Assembly (NCBI GenBank): GCA_002422725.1
Contig: DITE01000040.1
Span: forward strand, 8,053 to 52,549
Direction of reading: 5' to 3'
DNA from: Bacteroidales bacterium UBA6192
Lineage (GTDB): Bacteria > Bacteroidota > Bacteroidia > Bacteroidales > F082
DNA length: 44,497 bases
In this document: one piece after another, positions 8,263 to 16,197 of the stretch
How the letters are laid out: each line of letters begins with the position of its first letter
Position numbering within the stretch: position 1 is the first letter of the stretch
Notes under the pieces: model-generated
The model's input: only the letters and a program-made list of their open reading frames with translations
What the model was told of the DNA's origin: nothing
Databases searched by the model: none
Position numbers and translations under genes: made by a program

Positions 8263-8916
8263 TTAATCGCAAAATGCACCTTCAGCTATCCAAAGGTTTT
8301 TCACGTCAACTGTTATAGAACCATCCTTTACCATTGGATGTGTTGCAAAGAGGCTTTCAAGCGATTCGACAGTCTGACCCGAACACACAAAAAAACCATC
8401 GGCAAGGCTCGTATTCCAGCCCTCGTAAACAATATTGATGTTTGCCGCTTTTTTCGCCATAAACTCCCTGTGCATTTTCTGAATCTGAAAATCCTGCTCA
8501 CGACCGGATGATGGGCTAATCTTCACAAAACCAAGCATGATCAACTCGGCATCCTCATGAACCTGGCACACATATCCTTTTGAGGGTGTGTAAGGTTCGA
8601 CGAGAACAACAAACCTGTTGGCTTTCACTGCCGGATCGCCTGCAATGGCTGATTTTGCATCGGCAAGGGAGCTGGCCTGAAGAATAAATAAACCGCCGCC
8701 GCCTTCGAAAGGACCAGCTGCCAGAAGGATGCCCTGGTTGTTCAGCAGCCTGATATGCCCCAAATGCGCTTTTTGAATCTGGTTGACCTCGTCCTGTGAC
8801 AACTCAGCTCTATTTGGATTGGTTACCAGTTGAACCAAAAATAATGACTGAGAGAAAACCGTTGCAGATAACAACATGATAACGGTTATCAGTTGAATCC
8901 TGATCAATTTTTTCAT
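8263..8916 (-). CDS. Exported protein with two YCII-like domains
   Basis: A 217-residue protein with an N-terminal signal peptide (MKKLIRIQLITVIMLLSATVFSQ) and two repeats resembling the YCII fold. The first, about 25-110, has HLGHIRLL and GILLAAGPF, the usual YCII His and Gly-Pro landmarks. The second, about 115-215, has QKMHREFMAK but lacks the Gly-Pro turn. YCII proteins are usually single-domain and cytoplasmic with uncertain enzymatic roles, so export and duplication are unusual. It ends 24 bases from the convergent LutA-like gene. Confidence 0.65.
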   Translation of the reverse strand: MKKLIRIQLITVIMLLSATVFSQSLFLVQLVTNPNRAELSQDEVNQIQKAHLGHIRLLNNQGILLAAGPFEGGGGLFILQASSLADAKSAIAGDPAVKANRFVVLVEPYTPSKGYVCQVHEDAELIMLGFVKISPSSGREQDFQIQKMHREFMAKKAANINIVYEGWNTSLADGFFVCSGQTVESLESLFATHPMVKDGSITVDVKNLWIAEGAFCD

Positions 8917-8974
8917 GTTTAAGTGATTTTGGATTGATTAAGGATGCGAAGATAAGAAAGATTCGATCAGAAAA

Positions 8975-10219
8975 TCAAGAAAGTTTTTTCAGCCAAAACA
9001 AAAAACTGACGGGCAACAATATGATAGTAAATACACTAAGTGCCATGCCAACACCAAAAGTGTCAGCTAAAAAGCCAACAACCAGAGCAAAAATACCTGC
9101 AAACAGCGAACCAACCTGCGACTCAACTGATAGAACTCCCGACATAACTTTCTGATCGGTGTTATCGGCAATATATGCCAAACCAATTGGTTTTCTCAGA
9201 TTTTCGATAAGTAATATCAGAATAAAGAAAGCTGTTGCCAAAGCAAAAAAACCAATATGAAATGCGATGCCACTCAAAAAGCCTGCAAGCAACCCCAGAA
9301 ACAGCGTGATATTAATTGGCCATGCAAGATTACTGAAACTTCCGGCAAATCTGCCCGATTGGCGCGACATGACCGCTGTGGCCAGGTAAACAATAAAATA
9401 GGTAATGCCGATGATGATGGCCGTTTGCTTTTCATCTTCAATAAAAATAACAAGGGGTAAAGCTAATGCCAGAGATTGCAGCACAGGCTGAAGAAAATCT
9501 TTAACTCCTTTATAATAACCCGAATGCAATGCTGTGTTCACGAGGCCAACGTTCATTTTCCGGCTCCGGAATGCTTGAATGAATGTGTTGAAAACCTCCC
9601 TGAACTTTTGTTTTATCGTAACGCTGTGCTTTCGGTTCATCTCGCCTTCAAGGGCTTTGGGATAAGATAGAATAAGGGCAAAGTTCATCAGGTTGGGAAC
9701 CACCGAAAGCAGGAAGATGGTCTGGTACTCTCCCGAAATAATCACAAAGGCTGCTGCAAGCAGTGACGACACCGCTGTTCCGGTCTGGCTCCAGGCTCGT
9801 GTCCTGCCATAATAATCAGTTTTATGGCTTTCCATTTTCTTCATCCGGAGGTACTCATAAATCATGGCTTTGTGGACACCCGTGCGGAAGGAATCACCAA
9901 CAGCAAATAATATCATGGCAAAAGCAAACATCACGAACGATCCGGACACAAAAAACATGAAAAAAGACAAGGCGTATAACACAAATGATCCGGCCAGGGT
10001 TCGTCTCCTGCCAACAGCATCGGCCACAATACCACTCGGAACCTCTAATATGACTATGGACACCTCCCGGATAAACACCAACAACCCGATGCCGGTATAG
10101 CTGATTCCTTCTGATAAAAGGAACAACACGATAAAAGCATCATGAAACCTAAGGTTTTTTAAAAACCCATAGGCACAGAACCGAACATATTGCCAATCCT
10201 TGTAAATCGCTTCAGTCAT
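8975..10219 (-). CDS. MFS transporter
   Basis: A strongly hydrophobic protein of about 414 residues with roughly 12 membrane segments. It has the Major Facilitator loop pattern after helix 2 (GIVADAVGRRRTL), a central hydrophilic break around 200, and a second set of six helices. No substrate-specific motif is recognised; it resembles uncharacterised multidrug-type MFS members. The ATG at 10219 is preferred over an in-frame TTG at 10231 because a -7 element at 10239-10246 would put the transcript start near 10232. It marks the left chromosomal neighbour of the defence block. Confidence 0.8.
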   Translation of the reverse strand: MTEAIYKDWQYVRFCAYGFLKNLRFHDAFIVLFLLSEGISYTGIGLLVFIREVSIVILEVPSGIVADAVGRRRTLAGSFVLYALSFFMFFVSGSFVMFAFAMILFAVGDSFRTGVHKAMIYEYLRMKKMESHKTDYYGRTRAWSQTGTAVSSLLAAAFVIISGEYQTIFLLSVVPNLMNFALILSYPKALEGEMNRKHSVTIKQKFREVFNTFIQAFRSRKMNVGLVNTALHSGYYKGVKDFLQPVLQSLALALPLVIFIEDEKQTAIIIGITYFIVYLATAVMSRQSGRFAGSFSNLAWPINITLFLGLLAGFLSGIAFHIGFFALATAFFILILLIENLRKPIGLAYIADNTDQKVMSGVLSVESQVGSLFAGIFALVVGFLADTFGVGMALSVFTIILLPVSFLFWLKKLS

Positions 10220-10238
10220 CACTTCATTCAAAGAATCG

Positions 10239-10246
10239 CAAATGTA
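10239..10246 (-). promoter_or_regulatory. -7 element for the MFS gene
   Basis: On the minus strand this reads TACATTTG, a full TAnnTTTG match, 19 bases before the ATG at 10219. No clear -33 TTG is visible. Confidence 0.45.
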
Positions 10247-10520
10247 ACAGCTTTTTAAAATGAATCACCGGCATAAGTCAGAAATCTAGATCCAGCTTGT
10301 ATGGAATCAGCAATAATGGCTATATACAGTTTAGTGAATATAAAGTATGGATTTTCGAACAATTATCTGTCCACCGACACGAAATTTTATGCGGGGCAGT
10401 ATACTTGAATTACCTCTGAAACCCTTATTGCATATAGCCTTTATTAGCGTTTCGTTGTTTATTTTTCTCGTTACATTTTCTTTCATTTTTGCTGCAATAT
10501 CTTTCTGACCGTGCGTGAGG
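10247..10520. other. Non-coding stretch at left edge of the defence block
   Basis: AT-rich sequence between the MFS promoter and the folded element downstream of herA. Short minus-strand frames exist here but have no start context, no domain and run through the folded element, so I regard it as non-coding. No integrase, tRNA or flanking direct repeat was recognised. Confidence 0.5.
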
Positions 10521-10600
10521 GCAGGCATACTCTTTTGCAAGCTTTGGATTTGTGTTCCGGCTTGTGTGGCTTGCAAATGTGTATGACTGCGAAGGGTTGG
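10521..10600 (-). repeat. Imperfect palindrome (folded element) downstream of herA
   Basis: Arms CATAC (10526-10530) and TTGCAAGC (10535-10542) pair with GCTTGCAA (10569-10576) and GTATG (10581-10585). Symmetric 4-base internal bulges separate the two stem parts, and the apical region is 26 bases. CAG/CTG just outside can extend the stem. It starts about 10 bases after the herA stop. Possible roles are a terminator-like 3' structure, a folded recombination site or a dispersed repeat. I have an uncertain recollection of similar sequences at other Bacteroidetes variable loci. No T-run follows, so it is not a classic terminator. Confidence 0.55.
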
Positions 10601-10610
10601 CATTATTCAA

Positions 10611-12362
10611 TTACAATTTAGATTGTTTCCTTAAACCAGTTACTGCTATTTCAATGTCCTGCGTTGCTTTGTCATTGCTCCATTCTTTCCAGAAATTTAT
10701 AGTAGCACTTTCAGGTTTAATTGTTGGTTCGGAAATTATAATCCTTGTCGGAAGTAGCGAAGCATCGCCAACTATTAATGCTTCTCCGATGTCAAGGATT
10801 GGCAATACTTCTGTTAGACCAGCTAAGCTGTCGGGAAGTAGCCGTTTAATTACTGCTTGGTCTTCTGCGTTTGAAAGACGTAACGAAATAAAGTTGTTGC
10901 ATTGACTCAAAACTGTTCTGTTTACTTCTGATGGTCTTTGACTGATTACTGTCAGGCTTACCCCATATTTTCTTCCTTCTTTGGCTATTCGTTCAAAACT
11001 CCTAAGACCAAGTTCAGAAGCTGCATCTTGGTTAGTTCTCTCTGGAATGTATAAATGTGCTTCATCACAAAGTAAACCAAGAGGATGCTGTTTTTCCTTT
11101 GGTGTCCATTGTTGGACTGAGAAAACTATTCTTGCGACTAAACCTATTACAAGTGGTAGAACGTCAGAAGGAACCTCTGAAAAATCAATGATTTTAACAC
11201 CTGCCTTTTTAGTATTAAGAATTGAACCTTGCATTAAACGAATACATAACTCATTCATCCAATTTAATTGAAGTTCATCATTAGAAATCTGAAAAAGGAA
11301 ACCCAATCGCTTGTCTTGGCTCTTTGCTTCTAATCGTTGAATAAACCTTGTCAATTTCCCAAAATACGGACCTTGTTTTTCAGTTCCAGCTTTTGAACCG
11401 CCAACCATTTGTTCATCAAGAATTGTTAATTCATTTAATACATTTTCAATTTTATATGGAATTGGACTGTCAATAGTAATACTTCCTTTAAAATTAGTGT
11501 CACCAATTTCGTCTAAATATTTCTGTTTTTCATTAAAAACCGTCTTTGAAAATAGCATTGCTTGGTTGGGAGCGTTACTATCGCTTCTGTCAAGAAGCAT
11601 TGCTAACATTTCTTCATAAGTCAACAACCAATAAGGCAACATCAAAACATTATTTGCAAGATTTCCCTTTTTGCCCAAATCAGAGGGGTTTGCAACACGT
11701 AAATGTTGTATACCAGCAGCTTTAAAATCTTTCCCACTATATTCTCCGTGAATATCAAACAAAATGCAATTTGACATAGGTAATTTTGCGATTTGTTCAA
11801 TTATTTTTGCGACACACCACGACTTCCCTGAACCTGTACTACCCACAATTACTGCATGCCGTTGAAAAAGTTTATCTCCGTCTAAAAATGCTTCGGCATT
11901 TTCATCTATTGAATATTTGCCAATTGAAAGAGGAATTTTGTAATTCTCCTTGGTTGAGATTGTTTGCATGAACTTGGTAATATTCTCTCCGTCTATCGGA
12001 AAGCAAGGTGCTTCAATTTCGGGAACTGTGTCAAGCGTTCTTTTAAATACATTTTCTTTTTCTCCATGTTTATCAAGCAATGTTCCAATTAAATTTACTT
12101 TCAGAATGTTCTCGGTAAATAGAAAGTTACTTAGACCTAAATCATCGCCTGTTGGTTGTTCTTCATCAGAAGCTTTTCTTGTTATGCGATTGATAATACC
12201 GATAAGGTGTTGTCCTGCTTTTGAACTCTTGATTGCAACCAAATGATTTACCTGTAGTTTTCTTAGCTTTTCTATTTCAGCAACTTTAACAATGAGAGTT
12301 GCCGTGTCAACACTAAAAACTGTTCCGATAGAAGAGGATTCTTCAAATTTGAATATTGCCAT
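10611..12362 (-). CDS. HerA-like ATPase of a SIR2-HerA defence pair
   Basis: A 583-residue FtsK/HerA-superfamily ATPase. An N-terminal beta-rich HAS-barrel-like region (about 1-100) precedes Walker A GSTGSGKS at 174-181, DIHGEY at 203-208, Walker B LLCDEAH at 430-436, and the arginine-finger region KEGRKYG (461-467) followed by SQRPSEV. HerA proteins form hexameric rings that translocate DNA. Directly upstream by 4 bases is a SIR2 gene, the same order as in described bacterial SIR2-HerA anti-phage systems, where the two proteins form a large complex with NADase and nucleolytic activity. It is the last gene of the seven-gene defence operon. Confidence 0.88.
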   Translation of the reverse strand: MAIFKFEESSSIGTVFSVDTATLIVKVAEIEKLRKLQVNHLVAIKSSKAGQHLIGIINRITRKASDEEQPTGDDLGLSNFLFTENILKVNLIGTLLDKHGEKENVFKRTLDTVPEIEAPCFPIDGENITKFMQTISTKENYKIPLSIGKYSIDENAEAFLDGDKLFQRHAVIVGSTGSGKSWCVAKIIEQIAKLPMSNCILFDIHGEYSGKDFKAAGIQHLRVANPSDLGKKGNLANNVLMLPYWLLTYEEMLAMLLDRSDSNAPNQAMLFSKTVFNEKQKYLDEIGDTNFKGSITIDSPIPYKIENVLNELTILDEQMVGGSKAGTEKQGPYFGKLTRFIQRLEAKSQDKRLGFLFQISNDELQLNWMNELCIRLMQGSILNTKKAGVKIIDFSEVPSDVLPLVIGLVARIVFSVQQWTPKEKQHPLGLLCDEAHLYIPERTNQDAASELGLRSFERIAKEGRKYGVSLTVISQRPSEVNRTVLSQCNNFISLRLSNAEDQAVIKRLLPDSLAGLTEVLPILDIGEALIVGDASLLPTRIIISEPTIKPESATINFWKEWSNDKATQDIEIAVTGLRKQSKL

Positions 12363-12366
12363 GAGT

Positions 12367-13395
12367 TTACGGTTTAATAAGTTTAATATATTCTGCCAAT
12401 GTCCAATAACTTACATTAGGGATAATTTCTGGTGTTGGAAAAAGTGATGAATAAATACGTGTATCTGTAGTATTTACTTCCTCAATTAGAATGTATGCTC
12501 TACTTTTATTATCAATGATTGCTTGTTTTGTTTTTGGCGTTATTTCTTTTGAGATTACGATAATTGGTTTGTTGTTTTTGATTTGTGTAATTAGTTTTGG
12601 CTGAACATGAATATCATTAAAACCGTAACCAATACATAAAAATCCATTTGCGTTTTCTATTTCGTTATCCGCTTGCGTAAGAATAGTTCGGAAGGGTTCT
12701 AATTGAGTTTCAAAGTATTTTGATAGCCCAGGAGTTACTATTGATGGTTTCAACTCTGCTGGTATTGTGTGTCGTAATGGAAGTTGAATATCCTGCTCTT
12801 GTTGTGTTTTAAACCAGTCCAAAGAGCCGTGAACTTTCCAAATGTTCACTTGACCGCTAAAACCCTTTAGTGCTTTGATATTACTATGATGAATTTGATT
12901 TGTAAAATGTCCTAAATAATTTTGAGCAAAACCATTGCATATAAAAGCACCAGCCATACTTGCCGCATACTCTGCAAGCCTGTCATAATTTGTTGTTATT
13001 ATTGATAGTTTTTTGTCTGTTGGATAAACAAGATACTTTGTCAACTCGGCTAACGGAAACTCAACTTTGTTATTAATAAATTGGTCGTAAGCTTCAAGGT
13101 CATGCTTATTAACCAACTCCCATGTTTTGAAAATAATTTCGTTTAGAACGTTTGGTCGGATTCGCAATTCGTGAAGTGCTAATTCTAAGTCCTTTAATTT
13201 ATCAAGCTGAATTATAAATTCATCAAATTGCTTCTGGTTGTCTATGTCTGCAAATGATATTGATTTTTTTAGATGCTCTCCAAGTGCCCACATTGAAGGC
13301 AAGCCAAATGAAACGGATGCACCGCTTCCAAGTATTACCAATGGTACTTTATTTGTCCAGTCCTGAAGCTGTTTTAGTAGTTTATCGAAGTCCAT
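12367..13395 (-). CDS. SIR2-family defence effector (probable NADase)
   Basis: A 342-residue protein with a SIR2-like NAD-binding fold: LGSGASVSFGLPS (GSGAS 23-27), TTNYDRL (134-140), the catalytic-His segment KVHGSLDW (His189) and GYGFNDIHV (256-264). The zinc-binding cysteines of deacetylase sirtuins are absent, typical of the bacterial SIR2 defence clade that degrades NAD+ during infection. It lies 3 bases after mod and 4 bases before herA. Pairing with HerA suggests that the ATPase controls its activity and that the outcome is abortive infection; that part is inference from the family. Confidence 0.88.
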   Translation of the reverse strand: MDFDKLLKQLQDWTNKVPLVILGSGASVSFGLPSMWALGEHLKKSISFADIDNQKQFDEFIIQLDKLKDLELALHELRIRPNVLNEIIFKTWELVNKHDLEAYDQFINNKVEFPLAELTKYLVYPTDKKLSIITTNYDRLAEYAASMAGAFICNGFAQNYLGHFTNQIHHSNIKALKGFSGQVNIWKVHGSLDWFKTQQEQDIQLPLRHTIPAELKPSIVTPGLSKYFETQLEPFRTILTQADNEIENANGFLCIGYGFNDIHVQPKLITQIKNNKPIIVISKEITPKTKQAIIDNKSRAYILIEEVNTTDTRIYSSLFPTPEIIPNVSYWTLAEYIKLIKP

Positions 13396-13398
13396 TGT

Positions 13399-15414
13399 TT
13401 ATTCAATTACTTTTATTGTCTCATCTCCGCTTATATTCCTAATTTTAATTCGTTTCGGTTTGGTATCACTTACTATTTTACCATCCCAAAACTCTTTAGT
13501 TTTTACTCCATCTTTGATTACAAAACCAAGTTTATCAATCTTAATTTCTGTGGTGCTGTGCCATTGTCCTTCGGTGTTTTTGCAGTCAAGAGCAATGAGT
13601 TCAATAAGTTCTAATCCATCGTTGCTTATGTTGATTGGGTCAAAATTTTTGCCTTTGGCTATGGATTGTAAATTACCTTTTTGGTTGAACTCACCTATTT
13701 TCTGAATTAATCGGTCGCTTATCAATTTTGTAATTTCGGTTGTGAATACTCCGTCCTTTTCAGTTGTGTTACATTCAACATTATCTTCAATTACAACATC
13801 GTGAAGTAGGTTTTTCAAGTCTTTTAGTTCAACCTCAATTTCCGTGGCGTTGTTGTCCTTTATAAATTTTTCCAATGCCTTTTGGTCGTCAATGTCTATG
13901 TAGTAAACGATTACCCTTTTTGCGTTTACTTCTAAATTTTGTAATTCCTGATTGATAATAGTATTAATGGTTGGAATATCTAAAACCTTTTCTTGTGTAT
14001 TGAGTAAATTAGGAACATAAACAGGTACTATACCTTCTTTGCTCTTGGAAATTGCACCAAACCAAAAATTGCTTATTCCTTTTACTCCTTTTTGCAGACT
14101 AGGAATAAGTATTGCCAGTTTATCCATTGTTTGTTGTGGGTTACGGAATAAACTCACTCCGTCTTTTATTTCAAAAATTTGAAAATTTGCCTTTGCTTCT
14201 TTTAGTCTATCCCTTACTGTTTGTATGCTATTGATACCAATATCGTTATGAATAAATTTTCTGCCTAAGTCGTTTGCGGATTTTGCGGTTACGCCACTGC
14301 CACCAAAAAAATCAGCTATTATCATATTTTCATTACTACTGGCTTTTATGATTCGTTGTAATAAAGCTTCTGGTTTTTGAGTTGCATAATCCAATCGTTC
14401 TTTTGCCATTGGGTTTACAATAGGTATATCAAGCCATAAATTTTGAATTAGTTGTCCTTGGTAAGTATCTGCGTAAATTTTTCGATAAATTCTACCTGTA
14501 CCATTGTCTGGTATTACAAGTTCATTGTTATTAAATAGCTCTTGCATTCTTGTTTTGCTATATAACCAACCATTTTCAGGTGGTTCTATGCCATTAAATA
14601 CATATTTTAGATTCGGACGGAATAATGAATTGACAAGAGGTGATTTCATGTATTTTCGACCATCACCATCATCATAAACAAACCTTTCAGCAAGATAATT
14701 TTGGGTATTTTCATCTTCTAGAGAATACTCTGCATTAAAAACATATTCATCACCAATGCAGTACCAAAATATTGTATCATTTGTTATTCCAAATTGTTTT
14801 GAAGCATAAGAAGTTGCTAATTTTCTTCTCCAAATAATTTCATTAACAAAATTATCCTCTCCAAAAACCTCATCCATCAATATTTTAGCATAATGTGAAA
14901 TATGCCAATCAAGATGTAAATAAATACTTGCAGTATCACTCATCACACTTTTGATTGCCATCAGATTTTCATACATCCAATTCAGGTAATCTTCCTTTTG
15001 CCAAATATCGCCATACATCTTTTCCTCAAATGCTTTGAGTTCATCAATATCCATTTCTTGTTCGGCTGCGGCTACTTTTTCAGCTAGTTTTGGGTTTTTA
15101 CGCAAATACACCTTTTTAGCATAATCTGCACCACTAGCAAAAGGTGGGTCAATATAAACCAAGTCCACTTTAATTCCTTTTTCTTTGAGGTAAGCACAAG
15201 CTGAAATACATTCGCCACGGATTACCAAATTTTCAGATGGTTCGCCAACGGTCTCCAATTGCTCTACTTCGTAATAGGGCATTCCCCGTTTTATTCGGTC
15301 GTAAACTTTGTCGTTTTCACGGTAACGTAAAACCCTTTGTGTTCGCGTAATGTTGTCCAGGATGGCTTGTCCTTCAATAGTGTTCGGGTAATAGGGGATG
15401 TATTTTATGGGCAT
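13399..15414 (-). CDS. mod: Type III R-M modification methyltransferase (Mod)
   Basis: A 671-residue adenine-N6 DNA methyltransferase of the type III Mod (beta-class) kind. The catalytic motif IDPPFASG (DPPF at 89-92) comes before the SAM-binding motif ADFFGGSG (FFGGSG at 369-374), with a long target-recognition region between. The C-terminal third is hydrophilic and probably contacts Res. The ATG at 15414 gives MPIKYIPYYPN, a typical Mod N-terminus, and GAGAA sits 7 bases upstream; the in-frame TTG at 15426 is less likely. DPPF rather than DPPY is a known variant. Its partner Res lies 2.3 kb upstream, separated by the ptuAB pair. Confidence 0.92.
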   Translation of the reverse strand: MPIKYIPYYPNTIEGQAILDNITRTQRVLRYRENDKVYDRIKRGMPYYEVEQLETVGEPSENLVIRGECISACAYLKEKGIKVDLVYIDPPFASGADYAKKVYLRKNPKLAEKVAAAEQEMDIDELKAFEEKMYGDIWQKEDYLNWMYENLMAIKSVMSDTASIYLHLDWHISHYAKILMDEVFGEDNFVNEIIWRRKLATSYASKQFGITNDTIFWYCIGDEYVFNAEYSLEDENTQNYLAERFVYDDGDGRKYMKSPLVNSLFRPNLKYVFNGIEPPENGWLYSKTRMQELFNNNELVIPDNGTGRIYRKIYADTYQGQLIQNLWLDIPIVNPMAKERLDYATQKPEALLQRIIKASSNENMIIADFFGGSGVTAKSANDLGRKFIHNDIGINSIQTVRDRLKEAKANFQIFEIKDGVSLFRNPQQTMDKLAILIPSLQKGVKGISNFWFGAISKSKEGIVPVYVPNLLNTQEKVLDIPTINTIINQELQNLEVNAKRVIVYYIDIDDQKALEKFIKDNNATEIEVELKDLKNLLHDVVIEDNVECNTTEKDGVFTTEITKLISDRLIQKIGEFNQKGNLQSIAKGKNFDPINISNDGLELIELIALDCKNTEGQWHSTTEIKIDKLGFVIKDGVKTKEFWDGKIVSDTKPKRIKIRNISGDETIKVIE

Positions 15415-15422
15415 ATTATTTC

Positions 15423-16193
15423 TCAATTATTTTTGTAGTAATGGAAAAACCATTTGTATTTTAACAACTCTTCTTTTTTGGAAGGATTGCCATAAAAATT
15501 GGATAGCAATTGTGTAAACTTAGTGTCTCCTTCTAATGTTAATATTATCATCTCAATATCATCGGTTGTAACTTCATTAGGGCTGTTCTTTTCAACTGAT
15601 AATATTTTCCAAAGCTTGCGATATACAATCAACAAGGGGCTTGTTGAAATACCTGTTGCTGCTAAATCAGCTAAATAATCAAAACTATATGCAATTCCTT
15701 CATTATCATATTCTACCTTGTTTTCAATATTTGGGTCGTATATAAAAGGATATATATGTTTGCTTAGTCTAAAATGGTTACAGTTTGAATTGCTATTGCA
15801 TGAAGCAATTAAATTATGGTATGCAATATCGTGTGGATATTTAGCTGGTGGAATAAGTTTTACATTTCTGTGAAAGTCGGTTTTGTAAACTACATTATTT
15901 GTTAGTTCATCAACCACTAAATATTTCGGAAAGTCATTTATTTTGACACTATGAGGAATTATATGTTCTAATGTTGTATCCTCCTTGCAAATTTCCTTTA
16001 AACAATAGCAACAAATATTACTTTGTTCATTTAACATCAATTCCACAAGAGGTTCACGATATTGCGTTTGACTTAACCCTTCATAATCAGCACCGTGATA
16101 ACGAGTTTCTTCATCATTCCAACTGTTTATCAACAAAGCATCTACTATTGTATTTGCAGTATTACGATTAATTGTTTTTTCAATATACTTCAT
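15423..16193 (-). CDS. ptuB: PtuB-like HNH endonuclease (Septu)
   Basis: A 256-residue HNH nuclease of the PtuB / TIGR02646 kind. ICCYCLKEI (Cys61, Cys62, Cys64) and the later cysteines Cys132 and Cys138 would hold a structural zinc. LEHIIPHS (Glu76-His77) carries the catalytic His, and HNLIASC completes the HNH core. In Septu the HNH protein cuts nucleic acid when the PtuA ATPase is triggered. I prefer the ATG at 16193, 4 bases after the ptuA stop and preceded by GGTAGAG, over the ATG at 16232, which would overlap ptuA by 35 bases with no ribosome site. The stop is 8 bases from the mod ATG. Confidence 0.85.
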   Translation of the reverse strand: MKYIEKTINRNTANTIVDALLINSWNDEETRYHGADYEGLSQTQYREPLVELMLNEQSNICCYCLKEICKEDTTLEHIIPHSVKINDFPKYLVVDELTNNVVYKTDFHRNVKLIPPAKYPHDIAYHNLIASCNSNSNCNHFRLSKHIYPFIYDPNIENKVEYDNEGIAYSFDYLADLAATGISTSPLLIVYRKLWKILSVEKNSPNEVTTDDIEMIILTLEGDTKFTQLLSNFYGNPSKKEELLKYKWFFHYYKNN

Positions 16194-16197
16194 TGCT

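Noticed and set aside
10521..10600. Integron attC site
   Set aside because: The stem shape is suggestive, but matching RYYYAAC and GTTRRRY boxes were not found at the two ends and no integron integrase is present.
10331..10603. Small minus-strand protein downstream of herA
   Set aside because: The frame runs through the folded palindrome, has no domain or credible start context, and an overlapping frame is equally open.
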